From the NCBI RefSeq assembly GCF_003058085.1, contig NZ_QBUD01000001.1:186001-250000 (forward strand): a DNA stretch of 64,000 nt, given 5' to 3'. The notes under the pieces were generated by a model, which searched no databases, was not told the origin of the DNA, and worked only from the letters and a program-made list of their open reading frames with translations. A program made the translations under genes and the position numbers. This document shows positions 44,879 through 55,504 of this stretch, piece after piece. The DNA comes from Yoonia sediminilitoris (GTDB lineage: Bacteria; Pseudomonadota; Alphaproteobacteria; Rhodobacterales; Rhodobacteraceae). Position 1 is the first letter of the stretch; each line of letters starts with the position of its first letter.

Positions 44879-45420
44879 TGGACAAGTCGGTTGCACGCGC
44901 GGCCGCACTGGGGCGCCGCAAGCAGGCCCACGCAACGGGTGCAGGGACAGCGGGATATCTGAGTGAGGTTCTGGCTGGATATCGCGGCGTACCGCTGGCT
45001 GGATACTGCCCGATCCGGACAGAGATTGACCCCATTCCCGCCATGGAAGAGGCGGCAGCACACGGTCCGGTTTGCGTGCCGGTTATTATGGGCAAGGGCA
45101 GACCCTTGCGTTTCAGGGCGTGGGAGCCCGGGTGTGCCATGGTGAAGGGGGAATTCGGTGTCAGCATTCCCGAAGCGGGCGGATGGCAGCAGCCACAAAT
45201 TGTGATCGTCCCGCTTTTGGCGTTCAACCGTGCCGGTGGTAGACTTGGGTATGGCGGCGGCTTTTATGATCGTACATTGGAGCAGCTTCGCAAACGGCGT
45301 CCGACGCTCGCAATCGGTTTTGCTTTTGCGGTTCAGGAAGATCCGGGTTTGCCGCTCGAACCGACTGATCAGCCATTGGATTTGATCGTGACCGAAACTG
45401 GCGTAATTGAAATCGATTGA
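44878..45420 (+). CDS. 5-formyltetrahydrofolate cyclo-ligase
   Basis: The 180-residue enzyme returns 5-formyl-THF to the folate pool with ATP. Motifs: RKQAHATG (basic N-terminal), VPVIMGKGRPLRFRAWEPG, then VIVPLLAFNRAGGRLGYGGGFYDRTLEQL. ATG 44878 overlaps the mgtE stop, so the two are coupled. Followed by two hairpins. Confidence 0.93.
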   Translation: MDKSVARAAALGRRKQAHATGAGTAGYLSEVLAGYRGVPLAGYCPIRTEIDPIPAMEEAAAHGPVCVPVIMGKGRPLRFRAWEPGCAMVKGEFGVSIPEAGGWQQPQIVIVPLLAFNRAGGRLGYGGGFYDRTLEQLRKRRPTLAIGFAFAVQEDPGLPLEPTDQPLDLIVTETGVIEID

Positions 45421-45426
45421 TGGAAA

Positions 45427-45446
45427 CGATTTTTAGATAAAAATCG
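45427..45446 (+). terminator. Short hairpin after the cyclo-ligase gene
   Basis: CGATTTTT and AAAAATCG around AGAT, 6 bases after the stop. AT-rich, so probably a weak terminator or part of the same palindrome family that follows. Confidence 0.4.
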
Positions 45447-45453
45447 TGCGGTG

Positions 45454-45475
45454 AAAAATCTTCTAGAAGATTTTT
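45454..45475. repeat. 22-bp perfect palindrome, copy 2
   Basis: Identical to 603-624: core TCTTCTAGAAGA with five A before and five T after. It lies 23 bases before the ymdB-type gene. Two exact copies in unrelated intergenic spots argue for a mobile or selected element and against chance. Confidence 0.78.
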
Positions 45476-45498
45476 GTTCCGGCACCTAAGGGTAGCAT

Positions 45499-46311
45499 AT
45501 GAAAATTCTGTTTCTAGGTGATGTTATGGGGCGCGCGGGCCGGGCCGCCATTGCGGAAAACTTGCCGCGTCTGCGCAACGAGTGGCAATTGGATTTTGTC
45601 GTTGTGAATGGTGAAAACGCAACGTCCGGCATGGGGCTATCCGGTGATCACGCCAAACTCTTGCTTGCTGCGGGGGCGGATGTTTTGACGCTTGGCGATC
45701 ATGCGTTTGACCAAAAAGACATGCTCAAGTTCATTGAAAATGAACAACGCATCATCCGGCCGATCAATTTTGCCAAGAACGCCCCTGGCGTTGGTGCGCG
45801 GGTTTTTCAGGCGACGCAGGGCCGCAAGGTTCTGGTCGCGCAAGTCTTGGGGCAGGTGTTCATGAAGCGGCCCTTTGACGATCCATTCTCTGCGCTTGAT
45901 GGGGTTTTGCGGCAATATCCTATGGGCGGCCAAATCCAAGCCAGCCTTGTCGATGTGCATTGTGAGGCGACCTCGGAAAAGATGGCCACAGGCCACTTTT
46001 GCGATGGGCGTGCCAGTGTCGTCGTCGGCACCCATACCCATGTGCCCACGGCGGATGCGATGATCCTGCCAAAAGGGACGGCATATCTGTCTGACGCCGG
46101 CATGTGTGGGGATTACAATTCCGTCATCGGAATGGACAAGACCGAGCCAATGCAACGTTTCATCACGGGGATGCCCAAGGCGCGGTTCACTCCTGCCACG
46201 GAAGAGGCAACGCTCTCGGGCCTTTATGTGGAAACCGATGACCGTACAGGCAAGGCCAACAGAGTAGTCATGGTGCGCCAAGGTGGACGGCTTGCACAGG
46301 CCGGACCCTGA
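45499..46311 (+). CDS. YmdB-family metallophosphoesterase
   Basis: The 270-residue protein is of the TIGR00282 type. MKILFLGDVMGRAGRAAI (Asp), VVNGENATSGMGLSG (Asn), TLGDHAFDQKDM (His) and VGTHTHVPTADAMILPKGTAYLSDAGMCGDYNSVIGMDK are the metal-binding set. Relatives are 2',3'-cyclic nucleotide phosphodiesterases that affect biofilm and sporulation in Bacillus; the role here is unknown. Confidence 0.92.
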   Translation: MKILFLGDVMGRAGRAAIAENLPRLRNEWQLDFVVVNGENATSGMGLSGDHAKLLLAAGADVLTLGDHAFDQKDMLKFIENEQRIIRPINFAKNAPGVGARVFQATQGRKVLVAQVLGQVFMKRPFDDPFSALDGVLRQYPMGGQIQASLVDVHCEATSEKMATGHFCDGRASVVVGTHTHVPTADAMILPKGTAYLSDAGMCGDYNSVIGMDKTEPMQRFITGMPKARFTPATEEATLSGLYVETDDRTGKANRVVMVRQGGRLAQAGP

Positions 46312-46349
46312 CCCTTGCCCAACGGGGTGGGGTCAGAAAGAATACCGGT

Positions 46350-48131
46350 ATGACAGACTGGATCAATCTCACCGACATGCAGGCTGCCTACCTGACGATA
46401 GCTGTTGTCGCAGGTATGTTCGTCATGTTCCTGCGAGAGGTGTTTCCAACCGAAGTGGTGGCACTGACAGGCATGACCCTGCTGCTGGTCACAGGTGTCC
46501 TGCCCTACGAGGCGGCCGTCAGCGTTCTGTCGAACCCGGCCCCCTGGACGATTGCGGCGATGTTCATCATCGTTGGCGCTTTGGTGCGGACCGGCGCGCT
46601 GGACGCGATGACGCAACTTGCGGAAAGACAAGCCCGGATCAGCCCCCGGCGCGCGATTGGCGGCGGATTGGTCTTTGTCGCCGTCGCAAGTGCGATCATG
46701 AATAACACGCCTCTGGTCGTGGTCATGATCCCGGTTTTTATCCAGCTTGCCCGCACGCTGGGCACTTCGGCGTCAAAACTGCTGATCCCGCTCAGCTATG
46801 CAGCCATTGTTGGCGGCACCATGACATTGCTGGGGACTTCGACGAACCTGCTTGTCGATGGTGTCGCGCGCGCATCGGGAATGGCGCCTTTCGGCATTCT
46901 GGAAATCATGCCCGTCGGGATTGTCGTGGTGGCATGGACATTTACATACCTCTATTTCATGGGGCCACGACTTTTGCCGACCCGGCAAACCATGGGCATG
47001 ATGCTGTCTGACCGGTCTAAAAAGAAGTTCTTTTCCGAGGCAGTGATCCCCCCCGACAGTAACCTGATCGGTCGTGAAGTCACCGGCGTGCAACTCTTCA
47101 AACGCGATGGCGTCAGGCTGGTGGATGTGGTTCGTGGCGATCTGTCGTTGCGGCGCAACCTGGAGGGCGTGACTTTGCAGGTGGGCGATAGGGTGGTTCT
47201 GCGCACCAAGATGGCAGAGCTTTTGTCGCTACAGGCCAACAAGGAACTGCGCCGGGTTGACCAGGTCTCGGCTGTGGAAACCACGACTGTCGAAGTCTTG
47301 ATTACCCCGAATTGCAAAATGGTCGGCCGCAGGCTGGGTAGTCTGCGCCTGCGCCGTCGCTATGCCGTCTACACATTGGCGGTTCATCGTCGCGATCAGA
47401 ATATCGCCCGTCAGATGGATGATGTGGTTGTCCGGGTCGGCGATACACTTCTGCTGGAAGGTGCGCCCGAGGATATCCAACGTCTCGCCGAAGATATGAA
47501 TCTGGGCGATGTGTCGGTTCCCTCGCAGCGGGCGTATCGGCGCAACCGCGCGCCCGTCGCAATTGCGGTCCTGTTGGCTGTGGTCACGCTCGCCGCCTTT
47601 GGGGTTGCCCCGATCCTGCTGCTGGCAATCGTTGGGGTCACTGTTGTGATGATCACCGGATGTATCGACGCAGAAGAGGCGTTTTCCTTTGTGGATGGCC
47701 GCCTGCTTGCACTTATTTTTGCGATGCTGGGCGTCGGGTCAGCGCTGCAATCTTCGGGTGCGGTTGGCCTGATAGCCGAGGCGCTTTCACCCGTCATGCT
47801 GGTTTTGCCGCCGTTTTTTGTCGTGCTGTCGGTCTACCTTTTGTCCAGTATTCTGACGGAACTGGTGTCGAACAACGCGGTCGCTGTTGTCATGACCCCC
47901 ATCGCGATTGGTCTTGCCACGGCGCTGGGCGTTGATCCGCGCCCGCTGGTGGTGGCCGTCATGATTGCGGCAAGCGCAAGCTTTGCAACGCCGATCGGTT
48001 ACCAGACCAACACACTCGTCTACGGTCCCGGCGGCTACAAGTTTGGCGATTTTCTCAAGTTCGGCATTCCGCTCAATCTGACATTGGCGCCCATTGCCTC
48101 TTTTGTGATTCCATTGGTTTGGCCGCTCTAG
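46350..48131 (+). CDS. SLC13-type anion permease with two RCK_C domains
   Basis: The 593-residue protein has an N-terminal set of helices (ILTVVAGMFVMFLREVFPTEVVALTG... ASAIMNNTPLVVVMIPVFIQLAR), two TrkA-C/RCK_C-like cytosolic domains (about 215-300 and 305-385, with SNLIGREVTG and CKMVGRRLGSLRLRRRYAVYTLAVHR) and a second helical half (ILTELVSNNAVAVVMTPIAIGLA... PIGYQTNTLVYGPGGYKFGDF). This is the layout of bacterial SLC13-like transporters for sulfate or dicarboxylates. The substrate cannot be told. Starts 38 bases after the previous stop. Confidence 0.88.
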   Translation: MTDWINLTDMQAAYLTIAVVAGMFVMFLREVFPTEVVALTGMTLLLVTGVLPYEAAVSVLSNPAPWTIAAMFIIVGALVRTGALDAMTQLAERQARISPRRAIGGGLVFVAVASAIMNNTPLVVVMIPVFIQLARTLGTSASKLLIPLSYAAIVGGTMTLLGTSTNLLVDGVARASGMAPFGILEIMPVGIVVVAWTFTYLYFMGPRLLPTRQTMGMMLSDRSKKKFFSEAVIPPDSNLIGREVTGVQLFKRDGVRLVDVVRGDLSLRRNLEGVTLQVGDRVVLRTKMAELLSLQANKELRRVDQVSAVETTTVEVLITPNCKMVGRRLGSLRLRRRYAVYTLAVHRRDQNIARQMDDVVVRVGDTLLLEGAPEDIQRLAEDMNLGDVSVPSQRAYRRNRAPVAIAVLLAVVTLAAFGVAPILLLAIVGVTVVMITGCIDAEEAFSFVDGRLLALIFAMLGVGSALQSSGAVGLIAEALSPVMLVLPPFFVVLSVYLLSSILTELVSNNAVAVVMTPIAIGLATALGVDPRPLVVAVMIAASASFATPIGYQTNTLVYGPGGYKFGDFLKFGIPLNLTLAPIASFVIPLVWPL

Positions 48132-48284
48132 GGCCCCGCTGCCGAACCGGATGACCGGCAACCTCGCGCGTGTGAATTCCGCAGGAATACCATGATCGCA
48201 GGCGCCGCGTTTGGCGGGGTTGCGAGAGTGACCAACGATGCCGTATAGAGGCGCAGATTAATCCACGACAAGACGAGGTTTCTT

Positions 48285-49034
48285 ATGGCTGGCCACTCGA
48301 AATGGGCAAATATTCAGCACCGTAAAGGGCGTCAGGACAAGCTGCGGTCCAAGCTGTTTTCCAAGCTGGCCAAGGAAATCACTGTCGCCGCAAAAATGGG
48401 AGACCCCGACCCCGACAAGAACCCGCGCTTGCGTCTGGCCGTGAAGGAAGCAAAATCCAGCTCTGTGCCCAAGGATGTGATCGACCGTGCGATCAAGAAA
48501 TCCCAAGGCGGCGACGCGGAAAATTACGACGAAATCCGCTATGAAGGTTACGGCCCCAATGGGGTTGCTGTCATTGTCGAGGCGATGACCGACAACCGCA
48601 ACAGGACAGCGTCGACTGTACGGTCAACCTTTTCCAAGAACGGCGGCAATCTGGGTGAAACCGGATCGGTCGGCTTTATGTTCGACCGCAAGGGGCAGGT
48701 GATTTATCCCGCATCCGTAGGCGACGCCGACACTGTGATGATGGCGGCGATTGAAGCAGGCGCAGAGGATGTGCAAAGCGACGATGAAAACCACGTGATC
48801 ATTTGCGCCGACACAGACCTGAACGAAGTCGCCAATGCGCTTGAGGCTGATTTGGGCGAATCTGAGTCGACCAAACTGATCTGGCAGCCCAACATCACAA
48901 CTGAATTGGACCTTGAGGGGCTGACCAAGTTGATGAAGCTGCTGGATACGCTCGAAGAAGATGATGACATCCAGCGGGTGACAGCCAACTTCGAAGCCTC
49001 GGACGAGGTCATGGCCGCATTTGCCGAAAGCTGA
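48285..49034 (+). CDS. YebC/PmpR-family protein
   Basis: The 249-residue protein has the family start [27 protein letters not shown], then [27 protein letters not shown] and [23 protein letters not shown]. Such proteins act as transcription regulators or help ribosomes at poly-Pro-type stalls; here the function is only inferred. It overlaps the DMT gene by 14 bases. Confidence 0.95.
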   Translation: MAGHSKWANIQHRKGRQDKLRSKLFSKLAKEITVAAKMGDPDPDKNPRLRLAVKEAKSSSVPKDVIDRAIKKSQGGDAENYDEIRYEGYGPNGVAVIVEAMTDNRNRTASTVRSTFSKNGGNLGETGSVGFMFDRKGQVIYPASVGDADTVMMAAIEAGAEDVQSDDENHVIICADTDLNEVANALEADLGESESTKLIWQPNITTELDLEGLTKLMKLLDTLEEDDDIQRVTANFEASDEVMAAFAES

Positions 49035-49929
49035 CGCCACTTCGCAAAATGCCCTAGCGGGCATATTCTGGATGATTGTCACCGGGCTTTGCTTTGTCGC
49101 GGTGACGGCCATTGTCAAATATGTGGGCAGTGACCTTCCGGCGGCGCAAGCGGCCTTTTTGCGGTATGTTCTTGGCCTGGTGTTTCTGATCCCGATGATC
49201 AAGCCGATCATCGCCTCACGGCTGACCGCGCGGCAACTCAGGCTATTTGGCCTGCGCGGGGTGGTGCATACGATCGGCGTGGTCTTGTGGTTCTTTGCGA
49301 TGGCGCGGATTCCTATCGCTGAAGTGACCGCAATGAACTACCTCTCGCCGATTTATATCTCGATCGGGGCTGCCCTGTTTCTGGGTGAAAAACTGCCACC
49401 ACGGCGACTTGCAGCTGTCCTGATCGCCCTGATTGGTGCACTGATCATCCTGCGACCCGGGGTGCGGGCGGTTGAACTGGGACATATTGCGATGCTGGGG
49501 ACCGCGCTGGCCTTTGCAGTCGGTTATTTGCTTGCCAAACAACTGTCCGGTGAGGTCGCGCCTGTTGTGGTGGTCGGGATGCTGTCGATCACGGTGACAA
49601 TCGGTCTGGCCCCTGTGGCGCTTGCGGTTTGGGTCACCCCGACATTGCCCCAGTTGGGCTGGCTTTTTCTTGTCGCCTGCTTTGCCACGGCGGGTCACTA
49701 CACGATGACGCTTGCTTTTGCCGCCGCCCCGCTGACCGTGACGCAACCGATCACCTTCCTGCAATTGGTGTGGGCCGCGATCCTTGGCTATGTCGCGTTC
49801 GGAGAGGCCATTGATATCTGGGTGATGCTGGGCGGCGCCGTGATTATGGCGTCAGTCAGCTTTATCACCTGGCGAGAGGCCGTTGCGCGCCGCAGCATCA
49901 CGCCGCCGGTCCACGCAACAGAGCGCTGA
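49021..49929 (+). CDS. DMT-family (EamA) transporter
   Basis: The 302-residue protein has ten helices and two EamA domains; [47 protein letters not shown] ends the first half and [36 protein letters not shown] the second. RhaT/EamA relatives export amino acids or metabolites. The start is TTG at 49021 inside the preceding gene; no closer in-frame ATG exists. Confidence 0.88.
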   Translation: MPKADATSQNALAGIFWMIVTGLCFVAVTAIVKYVGSDLPAAQAAFLRYVLGLVFLIPMIKPIIASRLTARQLRLFGLRGVVHTIGVVLWFFAMARIPIAEVTAMNYLSPIYISIGAALFLGEKLPPRRLAAVLIALIGALIILRPGVRAVELGHIAMLGTALAFAVGYLLAKQLSGEVAPVVVVGMLSITVTIGLAPVALAVWVTPTLPQLGWLFLVACFATAGHYTMTLAFAAAPLTVTQPITFLQLVWAAILGYVAFGEAIDIWVMLGGAVIMASVSFITWREAVARRSITPPVHATER

Positions 49930-50129
49930 TCTACGCATCACCTGACGGCTCAAAACGGAGTCATCCAACAATGCCGTCTTTGCCCAAATCCGATGGATGG
50001 CTTTGCCTGTCATTTACAATAACGTCGGATAAAAAAGGTTCACACCGGTCTCATCGGGGCCCGAGTGTGGGTTGTGATGTGTTTGAATCCAGCAGGTTCT
50101 GCAAAAGTAATGCGCAGCCACATTCAATT

Positions 50130-50153
50130 TTTATTGATTGACCAGTCAATAAA
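50130..50153. promoter_or_regulatory. BetI-type operator
   Basis: TTTATTGA, 8 bases, TCAATAAA, with an inner TTGAC-CA-GTCAA that makes the site almost fully symmetric. It lies 40 bases before betI. BetI represses bet operons until choline is present, so this is its probable operator. Confidence 0.75.
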
Positions 50154-50193
50154 CATGCTGTTACACCGCAAATGCACCAAAACAGAGGACCCA

Positions 50194-50778
50194 ATGCCCA
50201 AACTCGGAATGGAACCTGTCCGTCGCGCCGCATTGGTCAGGGCAACGATCGATGAAATCGGGGCAACAGGCACGCTAGACATCACCGTCAGCAAGATTGC
50301 AAAGCGCGCGGGCATGTCGTCGGCTTTGGCACACCACTATTTCGGCGGCAAAGATCAGATTTTTCTGGCCGCCATGCGCCACACCTTGACAGTCTACGGA
50401 CGTGAAGTCCGGGCCGGTCTGGCCAAGGCGGATGGACCGAAGGCGCGGCTTGAGGCGATCATCAGAGCCAGTTTTACCAGTTCGAACTTTCGGCGCGACG
50501 TCATCGCGGCATGGCTGAATTTCTACGTCCTCGCGCAATCGTCGCCGCCGGCACAGCGATTGCTGTCAATCTATCAGCGACGGCTGCACAGCAACCTTGT
50601 CCATGATCTGCGGCCCCTCATCGGGGCACGGGCAGGTCCTGCGGCGCAGCGGATAGCAGGGCTGATTGACGGGCTTTATTTGCGTCAGGGGCTGGCGCGT
50701 GATCCAGACCCAAGCGACGGCGCCACGCGGCATGTCCTGGCGGTGCTGACCGCGGAATTGAAAGGAAATGCACAATGA
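50194..50778 (+). CDS. betI: Choline-responsive repressor BetI (TetR family)
   Basis: The 194-residue protein has the TetR helix-turn-helix (RRAALVRATIDEIGATGTLDITVSKIAKRAGMSSALAHHYFGGKDQIFLAAMRH), and VIAAWLNFYVLAQSSPPAQRLLSIYQRRLHSNL matches BetI. ATG 50194 has AGAGGAC upstream; the frame to 50065 would run through the operator. It is the first gene of betICBA, with ATGA overlap with betC, so it represses its own operon. Confidence 0.92.
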   Translation: MPKLGMEPVRRAALVRATIDEIGATGTLDITVSKIAKRAGMSSALAHHYFGGKDQIFLAAMRHTLTVYGREVRAGLAKADGPKARLEAIIRASFTSSNFRRDVIAAWLNFYVLAQSSPPAQRLLSIYQRRLHSNLVHDLRPLIGARAGPAAQRIAGLIDGLYLRQGLARDPDPSDGATRHVLAVLTAELKGNAQ

Positions 50779-52283
50779 CGCAACCCAATGTCCTGATCAT
50801 CATGGTTGACCAGCTGAACGGGACCCTCTTTCCGGATGGGCCAGCGGACTGGCTGCACGCGCCAAACCTGAAAAATCTGGCCGCAAGCTCTACACGCTTT
50901 GCCAATGCCTACACAGCATCACCATTGTGCGCGCCGGGTCGGGCGTCTTTCATGTCGGGCCTGCTGCCGTCACGCACGGGCGTCTATGACAATGCGGCTG
51001 AGTTCACCTCCTCGATACCCACCTACGCGCACCACCTGCGCCGAGCTGGCTACCAGACCTGCCTTTCCGGCAAGATGCATTTCGTCGGCCCTGACCAGAT
51101 GCACGGGTTTGAAGAACGGCTGACAACGGACATCTACCCCGCTGACTTCGGCTGGACGCCCGATTATCGCAAACCGGGCGAACGGATCGACTGGTGGTAT
51201 CACAACATGGGGTCTGTCACCGGGGCCGGGGTCGCTGAAATCAGCAACCAGATGGAGTATGATGATGAGGTGGCCTATAATGCTGTCCGCAAGCTCTATG
51301 ACCTGTCGCGCGGTCATGATGCGCGTCCATGGTGCCTGACCGTCAGCTTCACGCACCCGCATGACCCTTACGTGGCGCGCAAGAAATACTGGGATCTTTA
51401 CGCCGATTGCGAACATCTGATGCCGCAGGTCGGGCCGATCCCCTATGACCAGCAGGATGCGCACTCCAAACGCATCCTTGACGCCAACGACCGCGATAAT
51501 TTCAACATCACCGCCGACCACATCCAGCGCGCGCGCCGGGCCTATTTCGCCAATATCTCATATCTTGACGACAAGATCGGTGAGGTGCTGCAAACGCTTG
51601 AGGACACCCGGCAAGAGGCGACAATTGTCTTTGTCTCCGACCATGGGGATATGCTGGGTGAACGCGGGCTCTGGTTCAAAATGTCTTTCTTTGAAGGCTC
51701 AGCCCGGGTGCCGCTGATGATCGCATCGCCTGACATGACACCGGGGCTGCAATCTGTGCCGGTCAGCAATATAGACGTGACGCCAACCCTGTGTGATTTG
51801 GCGGGCATTGATATGTCCGAGGTCACACCATGGACAACCGGCGAAAGCCTTGTGCCCTTAGGGCAGGGGGGCACGCGCGATACACCCGTTGCAATGGAAT
51901 ATGCGGCCGAAGCCAGCAACGCCCCTCTGGTCTGCCTGCGCTACGGCAAGTGGAAATATACCCGCTGCGCGCTGGACCCGGATCAGCTTTTCGACCTCGA
52001 AACCGACCCGCTGGAACTGACCAACCTTGCCGACGTAGCCGCACATCAGGGCACGCTGGACCAATTGCGCGCCAAATCGGAAGCCCGCTGGGACCTTGCC
52101 AAATTCGACGCAGATGTGCGGCAGTCGCAAGCCTGCCGCTGGGTGGTCTACGAAGCCTTGCGCAATGGTAACTATTACCCTTGGGACTACCAACCACTGC
52201 AAAAAGCATCCGAACGCTACATGCGCAACCATATGGATCTCAACGTCCTCGAAGAAAGCCAACGCTTCCCAAGAGGCGCGTAA
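50775..52283 (+). CDS. betC: Choline sulfatase
   Basis: The 502-residue enzyme hydrolyses choline-O-sulfate to choline and sulfate. NVLIIMVDQLNGTLFPDGPADWLHAPNL holds the metal Asp, and SPLCAPGRASFMSGLLPSRTGVYDN the C-x-P-x-R formylglycine site (Cys to be converted by a sulfatase-maturing enzyme). VSDHGDMLGERGLWFKMSFFEGSARVPLM adds metal and substrate residues. The C-terminal YYPWDYQPLQKASERYMRNHMDL is characteristic of BetC. Cytoplasmic: no signal. Confidence 0.96.
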   Translation: MTQPNVLIIMVDQLNGTLFPDGPADWLHAPNLKNLAASSTRFANAYTASPLCAPGRASFMSGLLPSRTGVYDNAAEFTSSIPTYAHHLRRAGYQTCLSGKMHFVGPDQMHGFEERLTTDIYPADFGWTPDYRKPGERIDWWYHNMGSVTGAGVAEISNQMEYDDEVAYNAVRKLYDLSRGHDARPWCLTVSFTHPHDPYVARKKYWDLYADCEHLMPQVGPIPYDQQDAHSKRILDANDRDNFNITADHIQRARRAYFANISYLDDKIGEVLQTLEDTRQEATIVFVSDHGDMLGERGLWFKMSFFEGSARVPLMIASPDMTPGLQSVPVSNIDVTPTLCDLAGIDMSEVTPWTTGESLVPLGQGGTRDTPVAMEYAAEASNAPLVCLRYGKWKYTRCALDPDQLFDLETDPLELTNLADVAAHQGTLDQLRAKSEARWDLAKFDADVRQSQACRWVVYEALRNGNYYPWDYQPLQKASERYMRNHMDLNVLEESQRFPRGA

Positions 52284-52328
52284 CCTCTTTCTTCGTCCAA
52301 TCAAACTTCCGCCGGAGGCATCCGCACC

Positions 52329-53780
52329 ATGAATATCCAACCCACCGCCAGCCATTTCATTGATGGCCAATATGTCGAAGACACCACAGGCGCTCCGATC
52401 CCCGTGATCTGCCAGATGTCCGAAGAGGTCATCGCGACAGTCCACGCGGCCACCCCTGCGATCATCGAACAGGCCCTTGCATCTGCCAAACGCGCCCAGA
52501 CAGCATGGGCTGCCATGAGCGGGACCGAGCGTGGCCGCGTCCTGCGCCGGGCCGCGGATATCATGCGCGCGCGCAATGAAGAACTCAGCATTCTGGAAAC
52601 CAATGACACTGGCAAGCCATTGCAGGAAACCCGTGTGGCCGACGCAACATCGGGTGCGGACGCTTTGGAGTATTTCGGCGGTCTGGCAGGCAGTCTGACT
52701 GGCGAACATATCCAGTTGGGCGATGATTTCGTCTATACCCGCCGCGAACCCTTGGGGGTTTGCGTCGGTATCGGCGCATGGAACTACCCCACACAAATCG
52801 CCTGCTGGAAAGGCGCGCCAGCACTGGCCTGCGGCAATGCGATGATTTTCAAACCGTCAGAGACGACACCGCTTTGCGCCTTGAAAATCGCGGAAATCCT
52901 GCATGAGGCGGGCGCGCCGGCAGGCATTTACAATGTTGTGCAGGGCATGGGCGATGTTGGCCAGGCGCTGATCACGGACCCGCGCGTTGCCAAGGTTTCA
53001 CTCACCGGATCGGTGCCAACCGGGCGCAAGGTCTATGCTGCCGCCGCAGCAGGGATGCGCCACGTGACAATGGAACTGGGGGGCAAGTCACCCTTGGTGA
53101 TCTTTGATGATGCAGATCTGGAAAATGCCGTCTCCGGCGCGATCTTGGGGAATTTCTATTCCTCCGGGCAGGTCTGTTCCAACGGGACACGGGTCTTTGT
53201 CCAAAAGGGGATCAAGGACGCATTCCTCGCACGCATGACCGAACGTCTTGCCGACGTCAAAATGGGTGATCCGCTGGACGAGAGCGTGAATTTCGGCCCG
53301 ATGGTATCAGCCCGGCAGCGTGATATTGTCGAAGGGTTCATCGCCAAGGGCATCGCGGAAGGGGCCACGCTTATCACAGGCGGTAAACGCGCGGGTGACA
53401 AGGGGTATTTTCTTGAACCCACCGTCTTTGCCGATGTCACCGACGATATGACCATCGCCCGAGATGAGATTTTCGGGCCTGTGATGTCCGTGCTTGATTT
53501 CGAAACGGAAGCAGAGGCGCTGACCCGCGCCAACGCCACTGAATTTGGCCTTGCGGCAGGGGTTTTCACGTCTGATCTGACCCGCGCACACCGTATGGTC
53601 GCGGGGTTCGAGGCCGGAACCTGCTATATCAACACCTATAACCTTGCGCCGGTCGAGGCCCCGTTTGGTGGGTCAAAACAGTCCGGCGTCGGCCGCGAAA
53701 ACTCCAAGGCGGCAATCGAACATTACACCCAGCTCAAAGGTGTCTATGTGGCCATGGGCGATGTCGAGGCTCCTTTCTAA
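52329..53780 (+). CDS. betB: Betaine aldehyde dehydrogenase
   Basis: The 483-residue enzyme oxidises betaine aldehyde to glycine betaine with NAD(P). Cys in [16 protein letters not shown] is the nucleophile and Glu in [18 protein letters not shown] the base. The N-terminus [13 protein letters not shown] and the C-terminal [23 protein letters not shown] region fit BetB. The stop is directly followed by the betA ATG. A GGAGG site precedes its start. Confidence 0.95.
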   Translation: MNIQPTASHFIDGQYVEDTTGAPIPVICQMSEEVIATVHAATPAIIEQALASAKRAQTAWAAMSGTERGRVLRRAADIMRARNEELSILETNDTGKPLQETRVADATSGADALEYFGGLAGSLTGEHIQLGDDFVYTRREPLGVCVGIGAWNYPTQIACWKGAPALACGNAMIFKPSETTPLCALKIAEILHEAGAPAGIYNVVQGMGDVGQALITDPRVAKVSLTGSVPTGRKVYAAAAAGMRHVTMELGGKSPLVIFDDADLENAVSGAILGNFYSSGQVCSNGTRVFVQKGIKDAFLARMTERLADVKMGDPLDESVNFGPMVSARQRDIVEGFIAKGIAEGATLITGGKRAGDKGYFLEPTVFADVTDDMTIARDEIFGPVMSVLDFETEAEALTRANATEFGLAAGVFTSDLTRAHRMVAGFEAGTCYINTYNLAPVEAPFGGSKQSGVGRENSKAAIEHYTQLKGVYVAMGDVEAPF

Positions 53781-55439
53781 ATGCAGGCTGATTATGTGAT
53801 TGTCGGCGCAGGCTCTGCGGGCTGCGCCATGGCCTACCGTTTGGCCGAAGCGGGCAAGCAGGTGCTGGTGATTGAATATGGCGGGAGCGACGCCGGACCG
53901 TTCATCCAAATGCCTGCTGCCCTGTCTTATCCAATGAATATGAAACGCTATGATTGGGGGCTAAAGACTGAGCCGGAGCCCCACTTGGGCGGGCGACAGC
54001 TTGTTACCCCGCGTGGCAAGGTGATTGGTGGGTCGTCTTCGATCAACGGAATGATCTATGTGCGTGGCCATGCGCACGACTTTGATCATTGGGCGGAAAG
54101 TGGTGCGCAGGGTTGGTCTTATGCCGACGTGCTGCCGTATTTCAAACGGATGGAAAACTGGCACGATGGCGGTCATGGGGGCGATGCGGCATGGCGTGGC
54201 AACGATGGCCCGTTGCATGTCACCCGTGGTCCGCGCAAGAACCCGCTGACCCGCGCTTTCGTCGAAGCAGGCAAGCAAGCGGGCTACCCGGTGACCGGCG
54301 ACTATAACGGTGAACAGCAAGAGGGTTTCGGCCCCTTTGATGCGACGATCTACAAGGGGCGGCGCTGGTCTGCGGCCAACGCCTATATCCGGCCTGCATT
54401 GAAGCGGCCCAATTGCACAATCACCCGCGCCCTTGCGCGCCGGATCATCATCGAGGACGGGCGCGCCGTCGGGGTCGAAGTCAGCCGCGGCAACAAGGTA
54501 GATGTCATCAAGGCCAACAAGGAAGTAATCATTGCGGCGTCTGCATTGAATTCGCCCAAGCTGCTGATGCTGTCAGGTATCGGGCCCGCCGCGCATCTGG
54601 CCGAACATGGGATTGATCTGGTGGCCGACCGTCCCGGCGTGGGCCAGAACCTGCAAGACCACCTTGAGCTTTACATCCAGCAAGCGGCCACCAAGCCGGT
54701 GTCCTTGTTTTCCTACTGGAACATCCGGGGCAAAGCCAAGATCGGGCTTGAGTGGCTGCTTTGGAAGACGGGCCTCGGGTCATCGAACCAGTTCGAAAGT
54801 GCGGGCTTCATCCGCTCTGACGCGGGCATCGCATACCCCGACATTCAGTTTCATTTTCTACCCATAGCAGTCAGTTATGATGGCAAGGTCGCACCGGACG
54901 GGCACGGGTTTCAGGCCCATGTGGGGCCGATGCGGTCGGTGTCGCGGGGCAGCGTGACGCTGAAATCCGCAGACCCCAACGATGCGCCCCGGATCATGTT
55001 CAACTATATGTCTGACCCGCAGGATTGGGAAGATTTCCGCAAATGCATCCGGCTGACCCGCGAAATTTTTGCGCAACCCGCCTTTGACGAATTCCGCGGC
55101 CGCGAAATTCAACCGGGCGAGGGGGCGCAATCCGACGCAGAACTGGATGAGTTTATCCGCGATCATGCCGAAAGCGCCTATCATCCCTGCGGCACCTGCA
55201 AGATGGGTGCGGCAGATGACCCGATGGCTGTCGTCGATCCGCAAGCGCGGGTGATCGGGGTTGAGGGTCTGCGGCTTGCTGACAGCTCGATCTTTCCGCG
55301 CATCACCAACGGCAACCTGAACGCGCCATCCATCATGGTGGGTGAAAAAGTGTCTGATCATATATTGCAGCGGCATCCGTTGCCGCCTGCAAATGACGCG
55401 CCTTGGGTTCACCCTGATTGGCAGGGCAGCCAGCGATAG
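53781..55439 (+). CDS. betA: Choline dehydrogenase
   Basis: The 552-residue FAD-dependent GMC oxidoreductase oxidises choline to betaine aldehyde at the membrane. FAD site [20 protein letters not shown]; signature [23 protein letters not shown]; catalytic region [13 protein letters not shown] and [20 protein letters not shown] at the end. It completes a pathway from choline sulfate to glycine betaine. No transport genes are next to it. Confidence 0.95.
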   Translation: MQADYVIVGAGSAGCAMAYRLAEAGKQVLVIEYGGSDAGPFIQMPAALSYPMNMKRYDWGLKTEPEPHLGGRQLVTPRGKVIGGSSSINGMIYVRGHAHDFDHWAESGAQGWSYADVLPYFKRMENWHDGGHGGDAAWRGNDGPLHVTRGPRKNPLTRAFVEAGKQAGYPVTGDYNGEQQEGFGPFDATIYKGRRWSAANAYIRPALKRPNCTITRALARRIIIEDGRAVGVEVSRGNKVDVIKANKEVIIAASALNSPKLLMLSGIGPAAHLAEHGIDLVADRPGVGQNLQDHLELYIQQAATKPVSLFSYWNIRGKAKIGLEWLLWKTGLGSSNQFESAGFIRSDAGIAYPDIQFHFLPIAVSYDGKVAPDGHGFQAHVGPMRSVSRGSVTLKSADPNDAPRIMFNYMSDPQDWEDFRKCIRLTREIFAQPAFDEFRGREIQPGEGAQSDAELDEFIRDHAESAYHPCGTCKMGAADDPMAVVDPQARVIGVEGLRLADSSIFPRITNGNLNAPSIMVGEKVSDHILQRHPLPPANDAPWVHPDWQGSQR

Positions 55440-55504
55440 GATTTGATTAACCACTACCTCGGATTGTATTTGCTTGCAGAAGCGGCGGCGCGTAAGCCGC
55501 AGAC

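Noticed and set aside
44212..45198. A 328-residue minus-strand frame opposite mgtE and the cyclo-ligase gene
   Set aside because: It is a GC-rich antisense shadow; both plus-strand genes have clear family motifs throughout.
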